This document shows positions 8,616 to 17,465 of a stretch of 64,000 nt of DNA, in pieces (position 1 is the first letter of the stretch; the number at the start of each line of letters is the position of its first letter). The stretch lies in contig CAUZFZ010000007.1 in the NCBI GenBank assembly GCA_963579025.1, forward strand, positions 62,001 to 126,000, in the 5' to 3' direction. Under the pieces are notes generated by a model. That model had not been told where the DNA came from and did no database searches. It saw only the letters and a list, made by a program, of their open reading frames with translations. Both the position numbers and the translations under genes were made by a program. Source of the stretch: CAUZFZ01 sp963579025 (GTDB lineage: Bacteria > Planctomycetota > Planctomycetia > Planctomycetales > Planctomycetaceae).

Positions 8616-10319
8616 ATGGCTGACATTGCCAGGCAGCTCGTCGACCGCGGCCTGATTAGCGAAGACCAGCTTTCCGAAGCCGAAGGCATGGCGGCGAGTC
8701 TGGGTATCCGTGTCGAGGACGCGCTGGTGCGGCTCGACTATGTCGATGCCACCGAAGTCACCTCTGCGCAGGCGCAGGAATTCGGGTATGACGCGATCGA
8801 TCTTGGGACGCTCCAGATTCCCCAGGCCGTCATCACACTCGTTCCGGAATCCGTGGCCCGTGAGAACGTCGTCCTGCCGCTTCGCATGGAAGGCGAATCG
8901 CTGGTCGTCGCGATCAACGACCCGATGAAATTTGAAGTCATCGATAAGCTGAGGTTCATCCTCAACCGCGAAATCAAGTGTGAAGTAGCCGCCAACGACG
9001 CGATCCTCACGGCCATCAATCGTCACTACGGTCAAAGTGAGACGGAATCCGTCGATTCCATGCTGCAGGAGTTCACGGAAACCGCGATCGACTTTACTCA
9101 GACGGAAGTGTCGGAAGCGGAAACGACGGGCGATGGCAATCCCGAAAACGAAAGCTCGCCGATCATCCGGCTCGTGAATCTCATTGTCAGCGAAGCGTTG
9201 AACATGCGTGCGAGCGACATCCACATTGAGCCTTTCGAGGACCGCATCCGCATTCGTTACCGGATCGATGGGAAGCTGGTCGAGCGGGACAGTCCACCTA
9301 AGCGACTGCTGGCATCAATCGTCTCCCGTATAAAAATCATGGCCTCAATTGACATATCCGAAAAACGTAGACCCCAGGATGGACGTATCAAGACGCGTGT
9401 AGGGGCAAAGGAAATCGACCTGCGTGTCAGCATTATGCCGTCCAACCACGGCCAGGCTATTGTGCTGCGAATCCTTGATCGCGACAGCATCAAGATCGGT
9501 ATCCGGAACCTCGGCTTTTCTGAGGAGAACTACAGGACCTTTCAGAACATCATCCGCCGTCCCAACGGAATCTTTCTTGTTACAGGCCCGACCGGTAGCG
9601 GCAAGACAACGACGCTCTATAGCGCGATCGGTGAACTGAACCGGCCCGACAAGAAGATCATCACTGCGGAGGACCCCGTCGAGTATCTGCTGCCGGGGAT
9701 CAATCAGTGTGAGATCAGAACGAAGATCGGGTTGACCTTTGCGTCCGTCATCAAATCGATGCTGCGTCAGGCTCCCAACATTATTTTAGTTGGAGAGATA
9801 CGCGACCTGGAGACAGCGGAGATGGCTATCCAAGCCAGTCTTACGGGACACTTGGTTTTTAGTACTCTCCATACGAACGATGCGCCCGGCGCTATTACGC
9901 GATTGATAGATATGCATGTACAGCCATTTCTCGTGGCATCGAGTGTCATGGCGGTGTTGGCCCAGCGACTGGCACGTCGAATCTGTTCCAAATGCAATGA
10001 GCCATACAAGCCAAGCGAAAGCGAAATACAACACTTCGACCTGACTCCCGAAATGATCGATAACGCCACTTTCATGCGCGGCCGTGGGTGCAACAACTGC
10101 CACCACACCGGATTCCGTGGACGTGTCGCAGTGCATGAGCAAATGATCATGAACGCTGCGATTCGAGAGATGACATTCAATCGCGAGCCAACTCAGAACA
10201 TTCGCCGTCAGGCACGTCTGTTCGGGATGAAAACGCTCGTCGATGATTGCGTCGACAAAGCCCTGACTGGAGTGACGCATCTCAGCGAGGCCTACCACCT
10301 CGAGAAGGGCGGCCACTAA
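8616..10319 (+). CDS. GspE/PilB-family assembly ATPase (first copy)
   Basis: 567 residues. It has an N-terminal MshEN-type domain (about 1-140, 'LVDRGLISEDQLSEA') and then the N2 and RecA-like secretion ATPase domains. Walker A GPTGSGKTT starts near residue 324, followed by the Asp box 'ITAEDPVEY', Walker B 'NIILVGEIRDLETAE' and the His box 'TGHLVFSTLHTNDAPGA'. A C-x2-C / C-x2-C zinc module (CSKC and CNNC) lies near residues 453-490. This cytoplasmic hexameric motor powers pseudopilus or pilus assembly. GGAG lies just before the ATG. It is the first gene of the secretion/pilus cluster. A second homologue lies at 11874. Confidence 0.92.
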   Translation: MADIARQLVDRGLISEDQLSEAEGMAASLGIRVEDALVRLDYVDATEVTSAQAQEFGYDAIDLGTLQIPQAVITLVPESVARENVVLPLRMEGESLVVAINDPMKFEVIDKLRFILNREIKCEVAANDAILTAINRHYGQSETESVDSMLQEFTETAIDFTQTEVSEAETTGDGNPENESSPIIRLVNLIVSEALNMRASDIHIEPFEDRIRIRYRIDGKLVERDSPPKRLLASIVSRIKIMASIDISEKRRPQDGRIKTRVGAKEIDLRVSIMPSNHGQAIVLRILDRDSIKIGIRNLGFSEENYRTFQNIIRRPNGIFLVTGPTGSGKTTTLYSAIGELNRPDKKIITAEDPVEYLLPGINQCEIRTKIGLTFASVIKSMLRQAPNIILVGEIRDLETAEMAIQASLTGHLVFSTLHTNDAPGAITRLIDMHVQPFLVASSVMAVLAQRLARRICSKCNEPYKPSESEIQHFDLTPEMIDNATFMRGRGCNNCHHTGFRGRVAVHEQMIMNAAIREMTFNREPTQNIRRQARLFGMKTLVDDCVDKALTGVTHLSEAYHLEKGGH

Positions 10320-10652
10320 CACCGGTGACCTGTGGCCAGGGTCATCCCCATAACCCAGAACTACTGGCGGGCCAATCGCAGGCATAACCGACTATCGGGA
10401 CTGCGCGGCGAGAGCGAGGCATTTTGCAACACTCGACGATACGGGCGAGCCCCCAATGGAACGAGCGAGATACGAATACTGATACGACAAGTCGCACGGC
10501 TTACCGCGACACCAGCCACTGAGCACATTTGACACGTTTCATGGATTCAAATGAGTAGCTGCGGAATAATTCGGTCAGGCCCCGGCGTGCCGCCTGGCCT
10601 GATCCTCCACCGTAACCTCGGGGAAGATTTGCCCGATTGATGAGGGTTCTGG
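10320..10652. other. 333-bp non-coding gap with a small hairpin
   Basis: Between the first GspE-type gene and pilT. No convincing ORF is present. A TCAGGCC...GGCCTGA inverted repeat lies at about 10575-10601, shortly upstream of pilT. It could be a regulatory hairpin, but nothing supports a specific role. Confidence 0.4.
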
Positions 10653-11777
10653 ATGGCCATCGTACAGATTGACAAGCTGCTTGAGACTGTCGTCAAGGAG
10701 AAGGTAAGCGATCTGCATATCGTTGTCGGACAGCCTCCGGTCGTGCGCCTTGGTGGTCATATGGTTCGACTGGAGACGAAAGACCTGGAGCCGGACGACA
10801 CCGTCTCACTGATGAAGAGCATCACACCAGAGCGGAATCAGCAGGAGTTGCAGGAGACCGGTTCTTCCGACTTTGGATTTGCGTTTGGCGATAAGGCTCG
10901 CTTCCGCGTCTCGGTCTTCAAACAGAAGGGCCGAATCTCAATCGTCCTGCGGCGAATTCCCAACGAGTTTCTACCGCCTGAAGTCCTGGGGCTTCCGCCC
11001 GTCTGCATGGAACTGATTCAGCGTCCACGTGGCCTGTTCCTTGTTACCGGCCCGACAGGCAGCGGCAAGACCACCAGCCTGGCCAGCATGATCAACTGGA
11101 TGAACCACAATATGGATCATCACATCATCACGCTGGAAGACCCGATCGAGTACTACCACGAGCACCAGAAGTCGACCATTAACCAACGGGAAATTGGTAC
11201 CGACTGCCCTTCGTTTGCTGAGGCTCTGCGTCGCGCGCTGCGGCAGGACCCCGACGTGATTCTCGTTGGCGAAATGCGCGACCTGGAAACAATCGAATCA
11301 GCGATTACGGCTGCCGAAACCGGGCACCTTGTGTTCGGAACACTGCACACCACGGGCGCCCAGGGCACAGTGGACCGAATCATCGACGTGTTTCCCACGA
11401 CTCAGCAGGCCCAGATTCGAACACAACTGTCTGTGGGCATCCTGGGAACGCTCAGCCAGGCATTACTGCCTAAGAAGCCGAAGGGCCTGGTGGCGGCCTA
11501 CGAGATGCTGGTGGTCACGCCGGCGATTGCCAACCTGATCCGCGAAGGAAAGACATTTCGCATTAACTCAGCGGTTCAGACCGGACGAAAGTTCGGCATG
11601 CAGCTTCTGGATGACGCGCTGTTTGAGCTGTGGAGCAAGGGAACGTGCGAAGAGAAGGACTGCATTAATAAATCCAACCAGCCCGAAGAGCTGCAGGCCA
11701 AGATCAATGCAGCCAAGCGCGGAATGCTTGATGATGAAGAGGACGAGGATGACGACGATGAATACGAATATGAGTAG
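10653..11777 (+). CDS. pilT: PilT-type retraction ATPase with an acidic C-terminal tail
   Basis: 374 residues, near the usual 345-370. It lacks the MshEN and zinc modules of GspE and starts directly with the PilT PAS-like domain ('DKLLETVVKEKVSDLHIVVG'). Walker A is GPTGSGKTT near residue 133, with 'ITLEDPIEYYHEH', Walker B 'VILVGEMRDLETIE' and the His box 'TGHLVFGTLHTTGA'. The C-terminal 'TPAIANLIREGK' matches the PilT AIRNLIRE motif needed for retraction. Unusually, the protein ends in about 16 almost purely acidic residues (DDEEDEDDDDEYEYE). The neighbouring GspF has a Lys-rich tract that could pair with it. Presence of PilT implies a retractable type IV pilus, or an energised variant of the T2SS. 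Confidence 0.92.
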   Translation: MAIVQIDKLLETVVKEKVSDLHIVVGQPPVVRLGGHMVRLETKDLEPDDTVSLMKSITPERNQQELQETGSSDFGFAFGDKARFRVSVFKQKGRISIVLRRIPNEFLPPEVLGLPPVCMELIQRPRGLFLVTGPTGSGKTTSLASMINWMNHNMDHHIITLEDPIEYYHEHQKSTINQREIGTDCPSFAEALRRALRQDPDVILVGEMRDLETIESAITAAETGHLVFGTLHTTGAQGTVDRIIDVFPTTQQAQIRTQLSVGILGTLSQALLPKKPKGLVAAYEMLVVTPAIANLIREGKTFRINSAVQTGRKFGMQLLDDALFELWSKGTCEEKDCINKSNQPEELQAKINAAKRGMLDDEEDEDDDDEYEYE

Positions 11778-11873
11778 GCGGTAGTACGCAGTTGTGGCAT
11801 TGCAGTCACCCAGACCTGTCAAAACAGCAATTTACGTGCGGCCCGCCGTGGTCGCTCCTGCCGGAACTGAGAG

Positions 11874-13586
11874 ATGCCCGCACGAAAACTTGGACAGATA
11901 CTCGTTGACTTTGGTTACATAACCGATGATCAACTCTGGGACGTGCTCGAAGAGCAGAAGCAGAGTCCCGGAGAGGTCATCGGCCAGGTCGCGGTCCGCA
12001 TGAGCCTGGTCACTGCCGAGCAGGTCACGGAAGGCCTGGCCGAGCAGTGGGGCATGCCCGTCGTCAATCTCGGCGACACCAACATCGCGCCGAAGGTGCT
12101 TGAGCTTGTGCCTCAGACCATGTGCGAGCTGTACAAGATCATGCCCATTTCTCTGGTGAACGAAGTGCTCACCGTGGCGATGGCCGACCCGCAGAATGTC
12201 TCGGCGCTCGACGACCTCAGGAATTTCCTTGGTTATGACGTCCGCGGTGCGGTTTCCAGCGAGGAAGATGTCGATGCCGCGATCGAGCGATACTACTCCG
12301 AGAGTGAAGAGAGTATCGAAGACGTCATCAACAACATGGAAGACGCGCCTGGACTGGGTGCAGACGGCCGCGAGGGCGCCTTTGATATCGGCTCCGAAGA
12401 TGAACTTGTCAATTCCAGTCCGATCCGCAAGCTGCTGAATATGGTCCTGTTGCTGGCCATTAAGGACAAAGCCAGTGACATCCACTTCGAACCGTTCGAA
12501 GACGAGTTCAAAATCCGCGTCAAAGCCGATGGAGTGCTGTACGAGATGGTGCCTCCGCCGCGCCACCTTGCCAACGCGATCACGACGCGGATCAAGGTCA
12601 TGGCCAACCTTGATATTGCCGAACGACGTCTTCCGCAGGACGGACGAATCGAGCTGAATGTCGGCGGGAACCCTGTCGACCTGCGAGTCAGTGTGCTGCC
12701 GACGATGTTCGGCGAGTCCGTCGTCATGCGAATCCTGGACCGTACGGTCGTACAGCTCGATCTGGCGAAGATCGGCATGGACCCCACGACGCTGAACCGT
12801 TTCCGCCAGTCGCTGAAACTGCCGAATGGAATCGTGCTGGTGACGGGCCCGACAGGTAGTGGCAAGACGACGACGCTTTATTCAGCGCTGAATGAGCTGA
12901 ACGACATCGAAACAAAGATCATTACCACCGAAGACCCGATCGAGTACGACATTGACGGTCTCCTTCAGGTACCGGTGAACCCCGATATTGAAGTTACCTT
13001 TGCTTCCGTGTTGCGAGCGATTCTCCGGCACGATCCCGACAAGATTCTGGTCGGAGAGATTCGTGATTATGAAACTGCCGAAACCGCCATTCAAAGCGCT
13101 CTCACAGGGCATCTCGTATTCAGCACACTGCATACAAACGATGCGCCGGCCACGATTGCCCGTCTCAGAGATATGGGTGTCCCGCCATTCATGATTACTG
13201 CGACAGTCGAATCAGTCCTTGCCCAGAGGCTGGTGCGGCGCATCTGCACGGATTGCCGGACTGAATTCGAGCCTAGTGATGAGCTGTTGATAGAATTGCA
13301 GCTCCCGATCGAGCGGGCCCGGCAATACAAGTTTTACTACGGAAAAGGGTGTCCTCGTTGTAACAACGGTGGTTACAAGGGCCGCTGTGGACTCTACGAA
13401 TTACTGACGGTCAACGACGATATTCGCGATCTTATTGCGTCCAACGCATCAACCGATGAATTGCGCAATCTCGCGAGGACTCACGGCATGACCACACTGA
13501 GAGAGTCTGGCCTGAAGCTCATTTTTGATGGCGTAACGACAATCGATGAGATCGTTCGCGAAACGGGCATGGAAGACGTGGGTTAG
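11874..13586 (+). CDS. GspE/PilB-family assembly ATPase (second copy)
   Basis: 570 residues with the same architecture as the protein at 8616: an MshEN domain at 1-140 ('KLGQILVDFGYITDDQL'), Walker A GPTGSGKTT near residue 326, 'ITTEDPIEYDIDG', Walker B 'KILVGEIRDYETAE', His box 'TGHLVFSTLHTNDAPAT', and the zinc module CTDC...CPRC. The two copies differ throughout, so they are old paralogues rather than a recent duplication. One may serve the pseudopilus and the other a pilus, with shared GspF. No strong ribosome site is seen before the ATG at 11874 ('GAACTGAGAG' is the best). A palindromic repeat follows the stop. Confidence 0.92.
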   Translation: MPARKLGQILVDFGYITDDQLWDVLEEQKQSPGEVIGQVAVRMSLVTAEQVTEGLAEQWGMPVVNLGDTNIAPKVLELVPQTMCELYKIMPISLVNEVLTVAMADPQNVSALDDLRNFLGYDVRGAVSSEEDVDAAIERYYSESEESIEDVINNMEDAPGLGADGREGAFDIGSEDELVNSSPIRKLLNMVLLLAIKDKASDIHFEPFEDEFKIRVKADGVLYEMVPPPRHLANAITTRIKVMANLDIAERRLPQDGRIELNVGGNPVDLRVSVLPTMFGESVVMRILDRTVVQLDLAKIGMDPTTLNRFRQSLKLPNGIVLVTGPTGSGKTTTLYSALNELNDIETKIITTEDPIEYDIDGLLQVPVNPDIEVTFASVLRAILRHDPDKILVGEIRDYETAETAIQSALTGHLVFSTLHTNDAPATIARLRDMGVPPFMITATVESVLAQRLVRRICTDCRTEFEPSDELLIELQLPIERARQYKFYYGKGCPRCNNGGYKGRCGLYELLTVNDDIRDLIASNASTDELRNLARTHGMTTLRESGLKLIFDGVTTIDEIVRETGMEDVG

Positions 13587-13588
13587 GC

Positions 13589-13681
13589 CTGCACAACAAT
13601 AACTTTCCGCATGTACCCTCTCCCCGTCGGGGAGAGGGCAGGGTGAGGGGCAAACGAAAACGGCAAGTTATTGTTGTGCAG
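13589..13681. repeat. Palindromic element with 17-bp perfect terminal inverted repeats
   Basis: CTGCACAACAATAACTT (13589-13605) and its exact complement AAGTTATTGTTGTGCAG (13665-13681) enclose a core containing 'CCCTCTCCCC...GGGGAGAGGG' and 'CAGGGTGAGGGG'. That core sequence type is widespread between genes in many bacteria. The element lies 3 bp after the stop of the second GspE-type gene. It could act as a transcription attenuator between the ATPase gene and gspF, or be a small mobile MITE. Confidence 0.7.
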
Positions 13682-13787
13682 CTCCTTAGCGAAGTTCCGT
13701 GCCGTTTTGCGTTACACGTATTCAGTGACAAATCGTGACCCGCATGTCGGGTCGACATTAATCACAGTCTGAGAATGGAGCAGCCGG

Positions 13788-15035
13788 ATGCCCGTCTACC
13801 AGTACGAGGCGATGGACAACAGCGGTTCGGAGATCAAAGACTCCATTGAAGCCGAGTCCGAAGCCGAAGCTCAACAACTGATCCGTGACAAAGGCTTCTT
13901 TGTCACGAACATCAATGAGCAGGCGAAGAAGAAGAAGAAAAAGAAGGCCGCTGCAAAGAAAACCGGCGTCAAGAAGAAGAAGAAGGCTTTTTCAATCGGC
14001 GGCGTCCCGTCCAAACAACTGTGTACCTTCACACGGCAATTGTCGACACTTCAGGACGCTGGCCTGCCGATTCTGCGCAGTCTGAAGATCCTGGAAGGAC
14101 AGTCGAAACCAGGCCCCCTGAAAAACGCGCTGGACGGCACGATCGAGGACATTGAATCGGGCAGTACGATGTCCGAGGCAATGGCCAAGCAACCCAAGGC
14201 GTTTGACGAACTCTACGTCAACATGGTTCGGGCCGGTGAGGCCAGTGGTGCACTCGAACTCATTCTGCAACGACTGGCTGACTTCAAGGAGCGTTCTCAG
14301 TCGCTGAAGAAGAAGGTTCAGGGGGCCATGATCTACCCCTGTGCCGTCGTGACCGTGGCCGTCGGAATTGTCGGCTTCATCATGTACTGGATCATCCCGA
14401 AGTTTAAGGCCATCTTCGAAGGCTTCGGCACCGAGCTACCCAAAATCACGGAACTGCTTATCGCGACAAGTGACATGGTGGTCAACTACTTCTATCTCGG
14501 ACCGGCAATTCCGATTGTCATCTGGCTGTTTCTGAAAATCATCAGAAAGAACAAAACCGGTGAGTACATCGTCGACTACTGCTCCCTGCGGATACCACTA
14601 CTCGGCAACATCCTGTCGAAGTCAACCACTGCCCGGGTCATGCGTACCCTGGGAACGCTCATCTCTTCCGGTGTACCAATCCTGGAGGCCATGACGATTG
14701 CCCGGGACACGGCGGGGAACGCCGTTTTCAAACGAGCGTTCGACAATATCTACGCGGCAATCCGGGAAGGTGAATCAATCGCCCAACCGCTGAAAGAAGC
14801 ACGGATCGTTGACGATCTGGTTGTCAATATGGTGGACGTCGGCGAGGAAACCGGTGCCCTGGACGTGATGATGTACAAGGTCGCCGACATGTACGACGAG
14901 GAAGTCAATGTCCTCGTCGATGGTCTGGTCAAGCTGATCGAACCGATGCTGGTTGTTGTGCTTGGTCTTGTGGTTGGCTTTATCGTCATCGCCCTCTTCA
15001 TGCCGCTGATTAAATTGCTCAACGACCTGTCTTAA
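13788..15035 (+). CDS. GspF/PilC-family inner-membrane platform protein
   Basis: 415 residues. It has an N-terminal 'PVYQYEAMDNSG' cytoplasmic segment, two repeated GspF domains ('FTRQLSTLQDAGLPILRSL' and 'RVMRTLGTLISSGVPILEAM'), and three TM helices (about 185-205, 235-255 and 385-405; the last is 'VVVLGLVVGFIVIALFMPL'). It forms the inner-membrane platform that couples the ATPase to pseudopilin assembly. Between residues about 45 and 66 is an unusual Lys-dense tract (two runs, KKKKKKK and KKKKK, separated by an Ala/Lys/Thr stretch) before the first GspF domain. GGAG lies about 9 bp before the ATG. Confidence 0.93.
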   Translation: MPVYQYEAMDNSGSEIKDSIEAESEAEAQQLIRDKGFFVTNINEQAKKKKKKKAAAKKTGVKKKKKAFSIGGVPSKQLCTFTRQLSTLQDAGLPILRSLKILEGQSKPGPLKNALDGTIEDIESGSTMSEAMAKQPKAFDELYVNMVRAGEASGALELILQRLADFKERSQSLKKKVQGAMIYPCAVVTVAVGIVGFIMYWIIPKFKAIFEGFGTELPKITELLIATSDMVVNYFYLGPAIPIVIWLFLKIIRKNKTGEYIVDYCSLRIPLLGNILSKSTTARVMRTLGTLISSGVPILEAMTIARDTAGNAVFKRAFDNIYAAIREGESIAQPLKEARIVDDLVVNMVDVGEETGALDVMMYKVADMYDEEVNVLVDGLVKLIEPMLVVVLGLVVGFIVIALFMPLIKLLNDLS

Positions 15036-15167
15036 CAGGACATTCTGGCGGCGGGCCAGTCTCTCTCACATTCTTACGATCAATTCCCAGCGAGATACGA
15101 GCGAAGGTCGCTTGATCGACGGGGAACGTCCAGCCTGGTTTATCGATCGGCTGAAGGAGTCAAAATC

Positions 15168-16097
15168 ATGCAGACAAACGTAACTCGTACAGACAGTAAC
15201 CGTTCTGGCTTTACGCTGATCGAAATCATGGTGGCGATAACCATCATTGCCATCCTTGCCGGGCTGCTGTTACCAGCCCTCAGTGCTGTGCAGCGCCGAG
15301 CCAGGACAGCCGAGGTGAAGGCCGATATCGACAAACTGTCTGCCGGCATTCAGGCGTTCAATACGCGGTTTGGGGTGATTCCACCCAGTTCCATCACTCT
15401 GTACGAACGCAAGGCGGACAAATCCGGTGGTCCACTTGACTGGGCTGATGACCCGAGGAGTCGCGGGATCATTAAGAGGATTTGGCCGCGGTTCGACTTC
15501 AGCATCGACCGTGAATTCGATGGCACTGCGGGAAAGACAGGAGTGGTCAACCTGGATGGTGCCGAGTGCCTGGTCTTCTTTCTTGGTGGCGTGGTGGACC
15601 TTGATACCGGTCTTCCGCTTGGAAGTCGGGGTAGTGGCGCCTATATCGGATTCTCTAAGGACCCGGCCAACCCAATCAAACGCGACTCGAGTGCTGTCTC
15701 CAGCCGTGATGGTCCCTTCTATGAGTTTAAGGGTGGGTTCGACGCAAGTGTTGATCCACCGGTCCCGCTGGGCGACAGCCGCGTGCGAGATCTCGATAGC
15801 GACAACTATCTGGAACTGCTTGACACACTGCCAAGTCAAACGACTCCCTACGTCTACTTCAGCAGTTACGGTGGGACTGGTTATCGAAACAACGACAACG
15901 CCAGTCGGATCGCGAGCCCGTACTTCAAGGACGCAGCCAAAAGGAATCCTTTCAAGGCTGACTCGTTCCAGATCATCTCACCAGGCTCAGATTTGGAATA
16001 CGGCACGGGAGGACACCTGGGCGGATCCGGATCGTTGTCCGCTGCGGATGCTGACAATATCACGAACTTTCACGGCGGCCGTCTTGAGGACTCGTGA
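15168..16097 (+). CDS. Major-pseudopilin-like protein (GspG type)
   Basis: 309 residues. It has the class III signal 'RSGFTLIEIMVAITIIAIL', with Gly at -1, Phe at +1 and Glu at +5, then the amphipathic helix 'ADIDKLSAGIQAFNTRFG' typical of GspG. The globular part is much longer than the 110-120 residues of GspG and is Asp/Gly-rich. AAGGAG lies 8 bp before the ATG. The next gene's open frame overlaps the end, but its likely true start is 16148. The protein would be processed by a prepilin peptidase, which is not encoded here. Whether it is the major subunit or a minor one cannot be decided from sequence alone. Confidence 0.85.
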   Translation: MQTNVTRTDSNRSGFTLIEIMVAITIIAILAGLLLPALSAVQRRARTAEVKADIDKLSAGIQAFNTRFGVIPPSSITLYERKADKSGGPLDWADDPRSRGIIKRIWPRFDFSIDREFDGTAGKTGVVNLDGAECLVFFLGGVVDLDTGLPLGSRGSGAYIGFSKDPANPIKRDSSAVSSRDGPFYEFKGGFDASVDPPVPLGDSRVRDLDSDNYLELLDTLPSQTTPYVYFSSYGGTGYRNNDNASRIASPYFKDAAKRNPFKADSFQIISPGSDLEYGTGGHLGGSGSLSAADADNITNFHGGRLEDS

Positions 16098-16147
16098 GCG
16101 TGATGCGGAAACTCACATGCTGTGCAGCAATCGCTGAGGAGAGTTGT

Positions 16148-17461
16148 ATGTGGAAGCCTGAGCCCAATATTTATGCGGATAATCGCCGGGGTTTTACGCT
16201 CATTGAGCTCATGATCGTGGTGGCGATCGTGGCGTTTCTGGCCAGTGCGTTGGGAGTCACCATTGTCAATATGGGAGCGTCCGCTCGCGAAGCGCAGACC
16301 GTGGCCACAATCAACAAGATCAATGGTTTGATCAACGAACGGCAGAGAGGTCTGGAACGGGCATACGAGGGCAACGATTTCAGGCGAGAATTGAGCTTTC
16401 AGAAACGACGTCTCGAACAACTGGGTCTGTTCGGGATCTCCCCATCTGCAATCGAAACAGTGGCTCGGAAGGATTTCTTTCGTAAGTTCTTTCCCCAACG
16501 CTTTGCGGAGATGGCCGATAATGATTCCGACGGTATACCCGATCGGATCGCGTTCGATGAGGTCTATGGTGAAAAAGTGGACCCCGTGAACCCACCTGTA
16601 CGGTGGGCTCCCGCTGCGGCAAATATTCAGCGGTATCCCGTGGGGCATGATCCGGCGACAGAGAGTTCAGAGATTCTTTACTTCGCGCTCACTCGCATGG
16701 ATGCTTTGGGATTTCCGCTGGTTGGCGCCGATGAGTTTCTCACGCAGGAAGTCGCTGACTCGGACGGTGACGGACTACCGGAGTTTGTTGATGGTTGGGG
16801 AAACCCACTGCGTTTCTATCGCTGGCCAACAAGATTGATAAAGCCGTTCGGTCTCCTTGGTCACGATCAAGGGTCAGGTAGAGCCTCGTTTGATGACGAT
16901 GGGATTGCAGGCACGGACGATCTGTTCGAAATCGGCACTCCGGGGACGGACGATGTGGTGATCGATCCAACCGTTCGATTCCTTGCCGGGAACTACGCAC
17001 TCGGGTTGCCCAGGCCACCAGGTGTGACAGGGCAGTACGACATGTTGAATGAGGATCCTGATGACCCCTACGGACTTTTGCTGGCCGAAGTGAAACGACT
17101 GGCAGCTCGAGGAATCGATGCCACCCTGCGGATCAGTGAAACGCATTACCACACGATTGATACATTCCATAAGCCTCTGGTTGTCTCAGCCGGGCCTGAT
17201 GGACTCCTGGGGCTCTTCGAGCCACAAGAGATCTATGAGGACGTCAATGGCAATGGCACCCTGGACACGGGCGAAGATGTGAACCGTAGTGGCTCACTGG
17301 ATACGCCAACGGCAGACATCGACGGCGACGGCACTGTGGAGCAGGTGCAGGGGCATCTGGCGATGCCACGCGGAATACCGAGCCCGCTGGGGAATTCAGA
17401 ACTCCCGGACTTTGGCGCTGCTGATGACATTACGAATCTCAACAGACGGGCGGGAGGCTAA
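16148..17461 (+). CDS. Long pseudopilin-like protein with Asp/Asn/Gly repeats
   Basis: 437 residues from the ATG at 16148, which has GAGGAG just upstream. An earlier in-frame start at 16094 is rejected because it would put 18 odd residues before the leader. The leader 'RRGFTLIELMIVVAIVAFL' has Gly -1 and Glu +5. The body is unusually long and carries calcium-loop-like stretches: 'DNDSDGIPDR', 'DSDGDGLPEF', 'EDVNGNGTLDTGEDVNRSG', 'DIDGDGTVE'. These resemble dockerin or thrombospondin-3-like DxNxDG loops. Its place as the second pseudopilin of the run suggests a GspG/H-like role. The stop at 17461 is 4 bp from the next ATG. Confidence 0.8.
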   Translation: MWKPEPNIYADNRRGFTLIELMIVVAIVAFLASALGVTIVNMGASAREAQTVATINKINGLINERQRGLERAYEGNDFRRELSFQKRRLEQLGLFGISPSAIETVARKDFFRKFFPQRFAEMADNDSDGIPDRIAFDEVYGEKVDPVNPPVRWAPAAANIQRYPVGHDPATESSEILYFALTRMDALGFPLVGADEFLTQEVADSDGDGLPEFVDGWGNPLRFYRWPTRLIKPFGLLGHDQGSGRASFDDDGIAGTDDLFEIGTPGTDDVVIDPTVRFLAGNYALGLPRPPGVTGQYDMLNEDPDDPYGLLLAEVKRLAARGIDATLRISETHYHTIDTFHKPLVVSAGPDGLLGLFEPQEIYEDVNGNGTLDTGEDVNRSGSLDTPTADIDGDGTVEQVQGHLAMPRGIPSPLGNSELPDFGAADDITNLNRRAGG

Positions 17462-17465
17462 GTCT

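Noticed and set aside
11568..11822. Small minus-strand ORFs at the end of pilT
   Set aside because: They are shadows of the acidic tail codons, and low complexity explains the open frame.
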